A DNA stretch of 64,000 nt from Schistocephalus solidus (GCA_017591395.1 WEDG01003369.1:1-64000); one strand, 5' to 3'; numbered from the stretch's first letter, positions 41,885 through 55,051 are shown. Notes: generated by a model from the letters alone, not told the origin. Program-made: numbers and translations.

Positions 41885-44800
41885 CTTCTGACACAGGGAT
41901 GTGTTTTTTCAGCCGGATTACGAACCCAAGGAGAGGTACAAAATGAGGATGCTGAGAGCAGAACTGAAGAGGAGGACCGAGCAGGAAAAATAGCTCCAAA
42001 TAAAGGACGGGGAAATAAAAAGTGATAAAGAGGTCTTTCTTATGGCAGACCCGTACATAATCAAGGTGGATTCTCGCCGAGACGGAGGACACTAAATACG
42101 ATGTACCCAACTGTACAGAGCTTGAATAATAAAAAGAAGGTGCTCCAGAACTCGGATGACGACCACTCATCAGAACTCAGCGTCGGCGGGATGAACACCA
42201 GTTCATCTCGGACAGCAATGACAGCCTCTAGTATTCAATCGCGCGAAATTCGCAGAAGTCTATATGGAGGAGTTACCCAGTCTAAATTGAGATGTTTGTA
42301 TACCAATGCTCAGAGTCTCCTATCGAAAGTAGATGAACTCAAAGCATTAGTATCAGACCGAACCCCCGATATCGTTGCCATTACGGAAACGTGGCTCAAA
42401 GCCGAAATCGCGGATAGCGAGGTTTCGATTGATGGATACCAACTTTTCGAAAGACGAGAAAATAGAAAGGGAGGAGGAGTGGCCGTATATGTTAGGACAG
42501 GAATCTCGGCAGTCGAACGACACCATCTTCCTGAATATGAATTTCTCTGGATAAAGATAAAGGGTGTTCACAGAACCTACAATTTTTTTGACGATCTACA
42601 GACCACCGAACATTCCAAGTGCAGCTGATGAGTCCCTCCTACATTTGCTCAAAGGAAGTAGCAAGCCACCAGGAGGTGCTTATTGCTGGAGATTTCAATG
42701 CACCTATAGTAGACTGGGTTAATCTGACAGTTGATGGTGCACCAACTTCCTTCGGCCACAAGCTAATGGATCTCACTCTCGACCAACCTCTGGTACAGAA
42801 GGTTCACATACCAACAAGATTTAGAGAACCAGAGAGCAAATTGCCTGGACCTTGTATTTACGAAGGACTTCTCTAGCATTGATGAAGTGTATTCTATTGC
42901 ACCCCTCGGTAAGAGTGACCATAGTACGCTGATGTGGGATTACTCACTTTATTCTCAGCGCCAGAATGGAACGGAATGCAAGCGAAATATATGGAAGGCT
43001 GATTTTTAACGCGATGAGGAAAGAACGATGTCTGTGAGTGGGATTGTTTGCTTAAAAGGGAATCCGGAGGATGACTGGCGATCATTTAAGACAGTCTCAC
43101 TCGATCTGATTGAACGCTTTGTCCCGTGAAGGTGCAAAAAAAGAATAGTCGCCCCGCCTGGTTAACAAAGAGAACTTAACAGGCAGCTAAAGAAGAAGAA
43201 TAAAAAATGGAAGGTATTCAGGCAAACTGGGTCAGCGGAGCATCTCAAAGAATTTCGTCATCAAAGAAACGCTGTGAAAAAAATGATTCGTCAGGCAAGG
43301 AAGAACTTTGAATCAAGAATTATTCAACAGGCTGAATATAAACCAAAAACTTTTTATTCCATTATATCAATAGCCGACTAAAAAAACAAAGGACCCAGTA
43401 GCAGTACTCATGGATGGGAATGGTGTTGAAGTCGTTGAAAATTGCGACAAAGCCGAGTACTTAGGTCGGTTTTTTGCCTCGGTTTTCACTAGAGAACCGG
43501 AACTTCAGCTTGACCACGTCAACAGTGCTGTTATAGACGCCGGTCCAGTGCTTGAATATATAATCTTCCAGGAACCTCTCGTGGAACTAGAACTGCGAAA
43601 TCTGAAAGAAGCGAAGTCATCTGGTCCGGACGATATACCGGCCAAGTTCTTGAAAAGAACTGGCCAGCGAACTGTCCAAACCACTAGCGCATATATTTAA
43701 TTCGTCATTTGAATCAGGGGAAACTGCCATCCGAATGGAAGGCAGCAAATATATACCCCATATACAAGAGTGGTGCTCGATCTAATGTCAACAATTATCG
43801 GCCTGTCAGCCTAACCTCCATTTGCTGTAAAAATAATGGAATCAATAATCAAGAAGGCAACCATGAAGTTCCTTGAGGGAAAACCAATTACTCTCAGATC
43901 TCCAGCATGGCTTCAGACAGAATCGCTCCTGTCTTTCTAGTTTATTACTCTCAACAGAGCAGTGGACTCGTGCACTGGACGAAAATGGTAGGGTTGACGT
44001 CATATACACTGATTTCAAGAAGGCGTTTGACAGTGTCCCACACAAACGTCTCATCTACAAATTATCTGAAATCGGCATAAGAGGAATGTTGCTGACATGG
44101 ATCGCAGACTTTCTTACAGATAGATTGCAAACTGTGTGCGTCGATACCTCGAAGTCAACACCTACTCCGGTTCTAAGTGGTGTCCCCCAAGGCTCGGTAT
44201 TAGGGCCGTTACTCTTCTTAGTGTACATCAACGACTGTGTCGACGACCTGGATTGCAGCGCCATCATTTTTGCAGATGATGTTAAATTGTGGAGGGTCAT
44301 CAGATCTGATTTCGATAGGCACGCACTTCAAGAGGATCTCAACCGTCTTAGCAGCTGGTCTGCTCGTTGGCTCTTAAATTTTAACGTTGGGAAGTGTGTG
44401 GTCCTAAGACTGCGTACCAGAAGGACCAGTGAGGGAGGATGATTCCTTCCAATACATTCTCAATGGGCAGCCCCTTTCAATTGTTGAGGAACAGAAGGAC
44501 CTCGGTGTTCTAATACCTCCTCCCTTAAACCATCTTCACAGTGTTTAAAGGCAGCTAAAACGCGCTACACAGGTCTTATTTGCGCTCAGACGTGGGTTTG
44601 TGCAGATTGATAAGGAACTCTTCCGAAAAAAACCTACGGGGTATTTGTTCGATCTCACTTGGAATATGCCATCCAGGCCTGGCGTCCGTGGTTTTAAGAA
44701 GGATTATCTACAGCTGGAACGAGTGCAGGCGAGGGGCTACGAAGATGGTCAAGAATCTTAGTAATCTGCCTTACGAAGCCAGACTGGTTGAACTTGATTT

Positions 44801-45287
44801 GTTTCCTCTAAATTACAGGCAACTACGCGGTGACCTCATCCAAACCTACCGGATTGTCAGAGGCCGCAATTGTGCCCTAGAATTTGCTGAATTCTTCGAA
44901 TTGGCTGGGACGGAACATCTGCGGGGTCATCCCTTTAAACTGCAGAGGAAGTTTGTCCACACGGAAGTCCGTCGGAACGCCTTTTTCGCAGAGGGTCGTT
45001 GGAGCATGGAACGGACTCCCTGAGGATGTTGTCCTTTCAGAAACTGTTGATGCATTTAAATTCAAACTAGATACTCATTTTTCTGAGAAACTATTTGTCA
45101 ATATAATGAAGATTGTGTAAACAGTGGCAGGTTGCGCCTGGCCCACACATATCGATGACCCTACATTTCATTTCTCAGATATATCACTGTAAAGCATTTA
45201 TACTATTGACATTTTTGCATATGAATAGGGAGCTCAAGGGCGAAAGCCTACTTCCCTCAATAAAGTGACTTAAAGTGACTTATGTAC
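41885..45287 (+). mobile_element. Non-LTR (CR1/Jockey-like) retrotransposon, left copy of inverted pair
   Basis: Near full length. Endonuclease: 'LRCLYTNAQSLLSKVDELKA', 'IVAITETWLKAEIADSEVSI', 'GGGVAVYVRTGISA' (42101-42628), 'VLIAGDFNAPIVDWVN' (42619-42876) and 'PLGKSDHSTLMWD' near 42900. RT: 'AKSSGPDDIPAKFLK' (43410-43700), then 43873-44442 with motif A, motif B and FADD. C-terminus: '[20 protein letters not shown]' (44580-45023) and '[14 protein letters not shown]' (44884-45120). The 3' UTR ends 'AAAGTGACTTAAAGTGACTT', a short tandem tail. Frameshifts separate the blocks, but each is well preserved. Confidence 0.85.
43873..44442 (+). pseudogene. Reverse transcriptase core of left copy, intact catalytic motifs
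   Basis: 189 codons uninterrupted: 'LSDLQHGFRQNRSCLSSLLL', motif A 'VIYTDFKKAFDSVPHKRLIY', motif B 'VLSGVPQGSVLGPLLFLVYI', motif C 'AIIFADDVKLWR' (DD at 44275-44280), then 'LSSWSARWLLNFNVGKCVVL'. All catalytic aspartates are present. Flanking frameshifts still break the full ORF. Confidence 0.82.
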
Positions 45288-48200
45288 AATATTTTCTAAG
45301 CAAATGAGTATCTTGTTTGCATTTAAATTTGTCAACAGTTTCTGAAAGGAACACCTAGTCAGGGATTCCTTTCCATGCTTCAATGACCCTCAGCGAAGAG
45401 GCGTTCAGATGGACGTCCGTGTGAACAAACTTCCTCTGCAGTTTAAAAAGATGACCACGCAGATGTTTCATCCTAGCCAATTCGAAAAAAATCAGCAAAT
45501 TCTAGGGCACACGCTCGGCCTCTGACAATCACGTAGGTTTGAATGAGGTTACCGCGTAGTTGCCTGTAATTGAGAGGAAACAAAGCAAGTTCAGTCAGTC
45601 TGGCTTCGTAAAGCCGAGGCCTAAGATTCTTCACCATTTTCATGGCCCTTACCCGCAGTCGTTCCAGTTGTAGATAATCCTTTTAAACCACGGACCATGG
45701 ACGGCATATTCCAAGTGAAATCGAACAAATACCACATAGGTTATGCGGAATAGTTCCTTATCAAGCCTTACAAATCCACGTCTGGGCGCAAATAAAACAT
45801 TTGTCTCGCGTTTAGCTGCCTTTTAACACGGTGAAAATGGTTTTAGTGAAGAGTCTATTAGAACTTTGAGGTCCTTTTGTTCCTCGAAAATTGAAAGAGA
45901 CTGCACATCGAGAAGGTACTCGTAGGAATCATCCTCCTCACTGGTCCTTCGAGTACGGGGTCTTAGTAGCACACATTTCCCAACGTTAAAAGTAAAGACA
46001 CGACGAGCAGACCAGCTGCTAAGACGGTTGAGAATCTCTTAAAGTGCGTACCTATCGGCATCAGATATAATGGCCCTCTACAATTTAACATAGTCTGCAA
46101 ATATGACCACACTGCAACCCAGGTCATCGACACAGTCATTGATGCAGACTAAGAAGCGAACGGCATTAAGACAGAGCCTTGGGTGACACCACTTAAAAAC
46201 GGAGTAGGTGTTGACTTAGAGGTATCGATGCACACAGTTTGCAATCTTCCTGTAAGACAATCTGCGATCCATGTCAGCAGCATTCCTCGTATTCAAATTT
46301 CAGATAATTTATAGATTAGAAGTTTTTAAGGGACACTGTCAAACGCCTTCTTGAAATCAGTGTAAAGGACGTCAACCCTAACATCCCCATCTAATGCTCG
46401 AGTCCACTGCTCTGTTGAGAGCAATAAACTGGAAAGCCAAGAGCGATTCTGTCTGAAGCCATGTTGGAGTTCTGAGGGTAATCGGTTTTCCTCCAGGAAC
46501 TACATTGTCGCTATCTTAATTATGGATTTCATTATTTTACAGCAAATAAAGGTAAGCCTGAGAGGCTGATAATTTTTGACATTAGATCGTGCCCCACTCT
46601 TGTATATGGGGTAGGCATTTGCTGTCTTCCATTCGGATGACAGTCTCCTTGATACAAGTGATGAATTGAATATGTGCGCTTTTCATTTGGAGAGTTTGCC
46701 CTCAAATTCTGTTGAGAAATTTGCAGGTATATCGTCCGGACCAGATGACCTTGCTACTTTGAGATTTTGCAATTCTCGTTCAATGAGAGGTGCCGGGAAT
46801 TTTATATATTCCAACACTAGACCAGCGTTTATAACAGCACTTTTGAAATTTTCAAGCTGAATTTCAGTTTCTATAGTGAATACCGGGGCAAAGAAATGAC
46901 CCAAATGCTCGACTTTCTCGCCCTCTTCAACGAATTCTACACCACTCCCATCCATAAATACTGCCACTGTGTCCTTGTTTTTTACTCGACTATTGATATA
47001 GTGAATAAAATTTTAGGCTTATTTTCAGCCTGCTGGATGTTTCTTGATTCATAATTCTTCCATGCATGACGGAGCATTCTTTGACAGCATTTCGTTGGTA
47101 ACGACATTCCTCGAGATGTTTTGCTGACCCTGTTTCCCTGAGTATCTTCCATTTTATATTTTTCGTTTTTAATTGCTTGTTAAGTTCTCTTGTTAACCAG
47201 AAGGAGTGACTAGCCTTTTTTTAACCTTAAATAGAGAGTTGAGCTCAATCAAATCGAGTGAAATCGTCTGAGATGATTCGCAGTCATCCTCCAGCTTCCC
47301 TTTAAGCAAACAATCCCATTTCACGGACATTAGTTCTTTCTTCAACGCGTTAAAATCAGCCTTCCATATATTTCGATTGCCTTCCGTTCTCTTCTGGCAT
47401 TAAAAAAGTGAGTTATTCCAGAACAGCGTAGTATGATCATGCCTACCGAGAGGTATAATAGAATACACTTCACTGATGTTAGAGAAGACCTTCGTAAATA
47501 CTAGGTCGAGGCAATTTGGTCTCTGTATCTCTCTTAATCTTGTTGGCAAGTTAAACTTCTGTACCAGAGGTTGGTCGCAAGTGAGATCCATTAACTTGTA
47601 GCCGAAGTTGGTGCACCGTCAACTTTCACATTCACCCAGTCTATTGTAGGTGCATTAAAATCTCCAGAAATAAGCACCTCCTGGTGACTTAGTACTTCCT
47701 TGACCAAAGGGAGATGTGACTCGTTAGCTGTTTGGTTGTCTGTAGATCGTCAAGAATGGTAGGTTTTGTGAACAAACCTTTTTAATCTTTATCCAGAAAA
47801 ATTCATAGTAAAGGAAAACAGCGTGCAATCGTTCGACTGCCGAGATTCTTGTCCTTACAGATGTGGCCACTCCACCTCCCTGCCTATTTCCCGTGTCTCT
47901 TCGAAAGAGCTTATATCCATCAATCAAAACCTCACTATCTGAAATTTTTGCTTTGAGCCAAGTATCAGTAATGGCAACAACATCAAGGGTTCGGTTTAAG
48001 ATTAGTGCTTTGAGTTTGTCTATTTTCAAAAGGAGACACTGAAAATTGGTATACAAATATCTCAATTTAGACTAGATATTTCCTCCATATCGATTTCTGC
48101 TCATTTTGTGGGATTTAAATGCTATAATCTTTTAGTAATTACCGAGACAAAATGGTTTCCATCCCGCCCAGACAGAGGTCTGATGAGTGGTCGTCAACAA

Positions 48201-48470
48201 AATACTGGAGCGCCCTTCTTTTGATATACGAGATCTGTACAGTTAAGTACTTCGTATTTAGCGTACTCCGTTTCGGTGAGGACCAGTCTTTATTATGTAT
48301 GGGGACTCCCCGAGAAAGACCTCTTCATAAATTTTATGTCCCCATCCTTTATTTGGAGTCAATTCCCCATGTTCAGTGTTCCTTTTCAGTTCGGTTCTCT
48401 CCATCCGCATTTTCAGTCTATTCGTCGGTTCGTAATCCGGCTACAAACACATCCCAGTATGAGCTATGGA
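45288..48470 (-). mobile_element. Same non-LTR family, right copy, inverted and more decayed
   Basis: Reverse complement of the left copy. C-terminus at 45300-45720, RT at 46000-46970 ('ARSSGPDDIPANF' at 46683-46967), endonuclease at 47400-48065 ('LRYLYTNFQ'-like start, 'VVAITDTWLKAKISDSEVLI', 'RQGGGVATSVRTRISA'). A 5' region to about 48470 matches 41885-42100. The RT motif C reads FADY instead of FADD near 46085. The last ~160 bp of the 3' UTR present in the left copy are missing, so the two C-termini meet almost directly. Confidence 0.82.
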
Positions 48471-50039
48471 GAGCACTACTTCGTTCTAGGAGTTGTGAAG
48501 CCTGAGCATCGTTTTCAAGAATGCTTTTAAGAGGCCTCGGTGAAACACCCTCTTGCCCTAAATAGAACGCTTTGTGGACAGTAACGTATAAACCATATTG
48601 AAGAATCGAATTTGAGTATGCTCGGAAAAGACTGAGTTTATGTTCCACCCTTTCCGTTACAACCAGGAAGTGGTCTCGAAAGCCCCTTTAATAATGACAT
48701 TACGTTTTCGGTCGAAATATCCGTTTGGTGCCTAAGTGCTCTCATTTGTTGATAGGGCATCATTACCAGGAAGAATTATACGTGGTGAACGATGCTATTT
48801 GCTTCAGTACTAGCAAAGAGGCCTAAAGTTAATGGCCAACCGCTTTTGGGAACTTTGCCACTTTGTCTTGCATTTGCCCATGTATCAGAAGCACAGGATT
48901 CCGCTTGAGCACCTTTAGGTCAGAAGGAGCGTTGTTAGGAGTTGTAACTATTTTTTTGTAAAAGTATCTTTGCCTTTTGCGACTTTTAATTCTTCCTCTT
49001 CGTTCCTTCAAGTTAAACGAGCTTTTCAACCTTGCCATTCGATTTATCATCCAACAACGACGCAGCCTTTGTTTGTGTATCGAGAGAATTACTGCTACCG
49101 TCTGAGCTGAATGACAGGAGTCAGGTGCATGAGCTGGTTTGATCTCCCTTTTGAATGAAGGAAATTTCTACTGATTAACTGAGCTCTGTAGACGCAATCT
49201 CTTTTTGTTCTACACTAGTTATGCTTGAAGAAGCTAAGTTTGCATACCTGATTTCTTTTGATGGAATTCTCGTTTTACGGGTGCTATTTTACCGGATTAA
49301 CTATGAAATTTCTCTTTTAGATTGGCCATTTATTTTTTCAGGTTACCTATCTCTTTTTCTATCAATAGGAATTGCTGTAGGAGAGTTAAACACTCCATGC
49401 ACTTTTCGTCCTATTAGTTGACATTTATTTGTGTTTTCAGGATTTTTTTCCCGCTTGGCAGGGGGAGGAATAGTAACAGAATAGCTGTCTTTGCCATACG
49501 TTTATGTTTACGTACAATTTCGTTTACCACGTTTCCGTATGCATGTGGCGGAGTGGTTAAGTTCGTTTCCACATGTTTCTTCGAAAAGTTTTCGACTCCC
49601 GATCGCAGCATCAAATTTTTCCCACGCAGATTAATCGTGAGTGCCTGTGTTTTTCAGACCTCTATGAATTCTATGTAAATGCATTTAATTAATAAATCTT
49701 ATATAAACGGACTAGGGTACAATAATAATCAGCAGTCAGATGTCTAAGAAGCATGCAACGACTCAGCCTTTGTGGTGACTTCTCCTTCCACGATTGAGAG
49801 CAAAATAAACAGCTCAAGGCTCGCGTCAATTTTGAAGCAGGTGAACGTTGAAGCTTGTTTACTTTGTAGGGGTAACTTCCTGGACGTGAAAGCGTCCACA
49901 GGGAATGAAAATTGGGAAAGCCAAAGAATCGTCAAGTTCATGTTAATAACTCAAAGAATAAGAGAATGTACAATCCACTCAAGAGTTATTCCAAACCAAA
50001 GTATCTTCTGCACTAAGGTAGAGACTAAAAATTCGATAC
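48471..50039 (-). other. Possible 5' region of the right element copy; otherwise unassigned
   Basis: On the - strand, open frames at 48418-48648, 48829-49050 (K/R-rich, 'KERRGRIKSRKRQRYFYKK') and 49414-49614 could belong to a decayed ORF1. None has a motif I can name. 49680-50039 shows nothing. Confidence 0.25.
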
Positions 50040-50570
50040 CTCAAAAGAGCTGAGATTCAAAAGCGATTTCAAACGACGTGACGTCCGCGGATGCACCCTC
50101 GCCAGGTGCAGAATACCGGTTCCTTAAAAAAGGCAGAAGGACTGTTAACACACTTTACTTGTGCTTAACTTTCCCGTTGCGAACAGCTATCCAGCTACGG
50201 ACAACTGTTTTATTGCTCATAGTATAAAAATCCTGCAAATGTCTTCTTTATTTATGAGAACTGTCAAAAGTCTACTCCATTCAGAAGAGCTTCCAGGAAG
50301 ACTGCGTATTGACACTGTCGAATCTGTCTTCTAGCTCGATGGAGTGCGCAGCATCTGAAGCGAATCCCAGGTTTTACCTTTAGGTCGATGACACTGTCTC
50401 TGGAGCACTGGACCGGTTAATTCTTCAGCAACCAGTGAGCAACCGCCCACGGATGCCCTCACCTGGTGCAGAATCCCGGCTCCTCAAAAAGGCAGAATGA
50501 TTGTAAACACACTACACTTGTGCTAACCTTTCCCCGCTTCGGACTACTTCCATGCCACGGGCAGCAATGT
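50040..50570 (+). mobile_element. CR1-like 3' UTR, + orientation, with an internal duplication
   Basis: Reverse-complement match to the 3' UTR seen at 27140-27590. The block 'cgcggatgc.ccctcgcc.ggtgcagaat' with 'aaaaaggcagaa' and 'cacttgtgct' occurs twice, at about 50085-50180 and 50437-50540. It ends in 'aataataataa' at 50572-50586, where it meets a copy in the opposite orientation. Confidence 0.5.
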
Positions 50571-51530
50571 TTTAATAATAATAAAAAATGTATTTAATGC
50601 CGGTATACAGGCGTTGTCAGATGAAATATTCATTGGGGATCAGACTGGCAGTTAAAAACTCATTAATATAGCGGTTTTCTTGTGTAAATGTTATTCAGGA
50701 GAAAAATCTGCACCTGTAAGGATGATATCAATTCGGATCAGGGAAGGGCTATCACAAGTTCAGTCTGCTTGCAGTCTCTCTGTCTTTTTACGAACCGGGA
50801 TTCTGCCCCAGGAAAGAGTGCATCCGTGAACGGTTTTTCACTGTCTGCCGAAGAAGTCAATGGGTGCAGGCTTCAGAAACGGTGCCGTATTCCTCAAGGA
50901 AACACATGGGATCGTGTTTAGATGCCGCGCACTCCGTTGAACATGAAAAAGGTTTCTACCGTGTCGGTGCCCAGAAGTCTCGGGAACTGTTCTGAATGCA
51001 AAAATAGTAACAGTTATCTTAAACAAAGAATAACTTCACTGGAATTTTATATTATGGGGTAGTTTATTCCACATGGCTATGGCATTTACCGAAAAGAACC
51101 GACGATACTAAACTGTACGAGCTAATGAAAGAAATAAAAAGACATTGCAATGACTGCTGCGCCGAGGGTGGTAAAGCTGCCTCAAAGTGGTAAGGGGATT
51201 AAACGTTCGACTTTACAAAAGCTAAAACAGTAAAGTGTCCCTTCTATACTAGTGAAACCATAACGGATCAATGTTTACAAGCTCACAGCGTTCTTGATAT
51301 GACAGATTACGGTGCTCTAACGATCAAATTCTTTTCGTAAAGAAGTGCTGGACTAGCACGCAGAACGCTAAATAGAAACGAGCAGTATTCTAGGCTAGGT
51401 CTAACGTGCATTTTATAAAGGCGGAGTCTAATATCAATAGTTTTAAAATTTCGGAGGATAAAGCCTGCAGTTCTGCGTACTTTGGAGACAATCAGGGCGC
51501 AATTTTTGGAAAGATTGACACCATTGGAAT
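50571..51530 (-). mobile_element. CR1-like element 3' end, truncated copy
   Basis: On the - strand: C-terminal RT remnant 'IRLRLYKMHVRPSLEYCSFL' near 51430-51350, then the 3' UTR through 50690 to the ATT-type tail at 50571-50590. It aligns along 50688-51350 with 51637-52345, so the same 3' end occurs twice in tandem. Confidence 0.65.
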
Positions 51531-53420
51531 ATAATAATAGTTGTATTTAATGCCGGTTTACAGGCATTGTCAGATAAAATATTCAGTGGGTAGAGGCTGG
51601 CAGTGAAAAAAAACTCCTGAATATATCTCATTATAAGTGTTTTTTCTATCTTTATGTTATTCAAGAGAAAAACTGACACCTGTAAGGATGATAGCAATTC
51701 AGATCAGGGTATGGCTAACACAATTGCAGTCTGTATGCAGTCTCTCTGTCTTTGCTAGGAACCGGGATTCTGCCCCGGGCAAGAAAGCATCCGTGTACGG
51801 TTGCTCCATGTCTGCCGAAGAATTCAACGGGTGCAGGCTGCAGATACGGTGCCGTATCCCTCAATGTAACACCTGAGATCGGGTTCAGATGCCGCGCACA
51901 CCGTCGAACACGAAAACAGATTCTACCGTGTCGGTGCCCAGAATTCTTGGAAACTGTTCTGAATGCAAAAGACTAGTAATAATTATCTTAAACAAAGAAA
52001 AACTCCGTTGGATTTTTATATTATGGAGAAGTTTATTCCACATGGTCATGGCGTTTACCGAAAAGAACCGTCGATACTTCACTGTGCGAGCTAAGGGAAG
52101 AAAAAAAATACATTGCGATGACTGCTGCGCCGAGGATGGTCAAGCTGCCTCTCAGTGATAAGGGGATTAAATGTACGACTATTCAAAAACTTAAACAGCA
52201 AAAAGAGTCCCTTCTGCACTCGGTGAAACCATAAAGGATCAATGTTTACAAGCCCATAGCGTTCTTCACATGACAGATTACGGTGCTCCAACGATAAAAT
52301 TCTTTTCGTGAAGAAGTGCTGGACCGATTCTATTTTCTTCCGTTTGCCAGCGTGCAGGAGGCTAAAAAGAAACGAGCAGTATTCCAGGCCAGGTCTAACG
52401 TACATTTCAATATGATATGCCCAGATCCTTAAGAACGCCAGGAACATTTAGATCGCGGCCATCCATGCTTAGTTGAGGCTGATGGTCGTCGCCAACAACA
52501 ATAACGGAATATTTGTGCAAAGAAAGGGAAAGGCGCCATGTGCAGCACCACTGGGCAAAGGCCTCGAGCTCATTTTTTAATAGATCAAGCACGGTGTCGC
52601 GATCTGCCGGCTTGCATCGGTAGGCAATTTTTAAATCATCAGCATACATAAAGGGCCTAACATTCCAAGATAAACCTGGTACATCATTGACAAAAGGACA
52701 AAATAAAAGCGGACCTAGCACACTAACCTGAATAACTCCACAACTCACACGTGCCGAGTTTGAGATAACATTGGAGATCTTAACATGTTGTGTGCGAGAG
52801 CTTAGGTAAGATGATATCAAACTCAGAAGTTTACCACATATACCGAAAGAGGAGAGTTTCAGGAGAAGATGGGCATGGTCAACACGATCGAAGGCCTTGG
52901 TGAAATCGAAATAGACTTTGTAAAGTGCAAAGCCATTATCCCTAGATTGTAGAACATGATTAAAGAAAGAGAGCTGACAGGTATCACAGGACCTTGTTTT
53001 GAGGACTTGTATGCTGGGCTGCATTCAGTAGGTTATTCACGGTTAGGTAATACATCATCTTATTTTTGATCAAGTTCTCCAGGATTTTCGAAGCTGCTGA
53101 CAGTGTGTTGATTGGCCAAAAATTGTCACATGACGTAGATTGGCCGTGTTTGGGGATTGGTAGAATGTGTGATTCCTTCCACACACTGGGAACGGTTTCA
53201 CTTTTCAGAGATAGATTAAATATCTTACATAGAAGTGTCGGGAAAATATGATAAGCATCTGTCTTTATACTACTAATCGGTACGCCATCTGGTCCAGGAC
53301 TATATGATTGACGAAAACCTTGAATGGCCACGGTTACGTCCCAGGGGGGTAAAGGTTAGGGTTTCAAGGATGGCATCGTTTCAAACCTGGATGAGCGGAT
53401 GCGGAGCGGCCGAATTGCAT
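51531..53420 (-). mobile_element. CR1-like non-LTR retrotransposon, RT to 3' end
   Basis: Read right to left: 'SYSPGPDGVPISSIKTDAYH' and 'SVWKESHILPIPK' (53331-52984), the RT core (53024-52407), 'MYVRPGLEYCSFLFSLLHAG' and 'FFTKRILSLEHRNLSCEERY' (52447-52091), then the 3' UTR to the ATT-type tail at about 51531-51545. The endonuclease is absent, so the copy is 5'-truncated near 53420. It is the best preserved RT of this family in the window. Confidence 0.78.
52407..53024 (-). pseudogene. CR1-like reverse transcriptase core with YADD
   Basis: 205 codons: 'LKTRSCDTCQLSFFNHVLQS', motif A 'KVYFDFTKAFDRVDHAHLLL', motif B 'GVIQVSVLGPLLFCPFVNDV' (usually GVxQGSVLGP; G changed to V), motif C 'RPFMYADDLKIAYRC' (about 52635-52650), then 'LEAFAQWCCTWRLSLSLHKY'. 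The YADD box is intact. The motif B change and truncation imply inactivity. Confidence 0.78.
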
Positions 53421-54344
53421 ACGTTTAGAAAAAGTACTAATAAATGTAACCTACCTGGATTTTTTGTCCCTGCTAGCCTGATGCCCACTGCATATTTCTT
53501 CTGATATTGCTTGTAAACTGGTACTAAATACAGTTTTTTATTTAGTTAATTAGACAGTTAATAGAACACTGAATAACAACTATAAAGCCATCCACATGAA
53601 GTGTGTTTAACCCGCTGCAGTATTATGGTCTTAAAATGCAATACGGGCTTAAATAAGGGGCAATAATAGGCGTTGAATGCGCAAATTTCCTAAGTTACAC
53701 TAGGTATGAAACAAAATTTGAGGCGGCTCATTCATTACCCGATCGGATATGTTCGTCCCGGGGTTGAATATGGTGGCTTGTTAGAGCCAAGAAGCTAGAA
53801 CTGGTGACTCAAGTCTCTCTCATACTTGTCAGCTATGCTATTCCGAGTATATCGGATAATCTTTCTATTGACCCCAGGGAATTGAATGCTGCACTCGAAT
53901 TGGAAGAACTCAAAGCACCTAAAATCGATCAAGCCTGCATAGAATTTTTTACTTTTGTGGGCCATTAGCATAATAATTTTGAAATTTTAAAAGAAATGCG
54001 GACAATAGAAATATGAATTAGTATGCCGCATTCGTAAAACATGCCGATTGCATCGTACATAACGGTAATCTAAGTTCGAGAGAAAAATAAAGATTTTACA
54101 TACTGTAGACGGGTTGATTTCGCAGTGCTTCACGGTTGCCAATTGTCACTTGCGTGGTTCTGTCTCAATAATTTTAAATACCTCCTCAGTTCAAGAATTT
54201 ATTCAGGAATAAAAAACAAGTGAATATTACATTTTCTTTCTTCTAGAGATGGCAAACCGCAGAGAAAAATGCGTAAAATAGACTTGAAATGACAGTCAAT
54301 AGGGGTTTAAAAGCACATTGCTTGAAAACGGTGACGGAAATGCA
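53421..54344. other. No feature recognised
   Basis: AT-rich intergenic sequence without a supportable frame. Confidence 0.3.
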
Positions 54345-54480
54345 AGGATAAAAATAATAATAGTTGTAGTGAATGCCAGTTTACAGGCATTATCAAACGA
54401 AATATTCAGTGAGGATAAAACTGGCAGGGAAAAATCTCCTGTATATATATCATCCTCGCACTCTAGTAAAAGGGAAAAAC
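54345..54480 (-). mobile_element. CR1-like 3' terminus fragment
   Basis: 'aaaaataataatagttgta.tgaatgccagtttacaggcat' and 'aaatattcagtg' repeat the 3' terminus seen at 51531-51610 and 50571-50660. Only the last part of the element remains. Confidence 0.6.
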
Positions 54481-55051
54481 TACTATGCGGAAAGCGGTTG
54501 AGAAAATGCAACTCCGATAACTGACAGAAGCAGTAACAAAGCAGTGAAGCAGAAGAAAAGCAAATATAAATTATTACAAGAGGAAAAAATGAACAGATAA
54601 GGGCTTGACGATAACGCGCGTTATTGCAATAGCAACGGAGGGCCGACGATTGAAGACCTAGAAAGCAAGTATTCAATCAAACGATTGCTCGTTTCCATTT
54701 AAAACTTTACATGTAGTGAAATTGAATGTTTTGTAAGGTAATCCATTTCGAGTGTGGTTAAAATCATCCGAACAACTTTTCCATGTAACGCGTGTAACTC
54801 ATCAACTCTCCATTGCTGCCCATTGTAAAATTGACGACTCTGGTATTTGGACTAATAATCATGCAACGCGCAATTCCAGATAATAAGCACACAAAATTGA
54901 GGTATTTTGGTATCTGTATAAGCTTTACAGATTTCCTGAAGCTTTGAACGTCAGGGTCCATATAACCTTGAAGGTTGTTTTAATGGACATTATCGTTGAC
55001 TTTTTAAAAAGAATGAATGCATTTCTGAGATAACGATTTAATTGATTTAAA
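54481..55051. other. Upstream region of the myosin gene; no promoter motif recognised
   Basis: AT-rich. It may contain the 5' UTR or a preceding intron of the myosin gene, but no TATA box or initiator could be supported. Confidence 0.25.
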
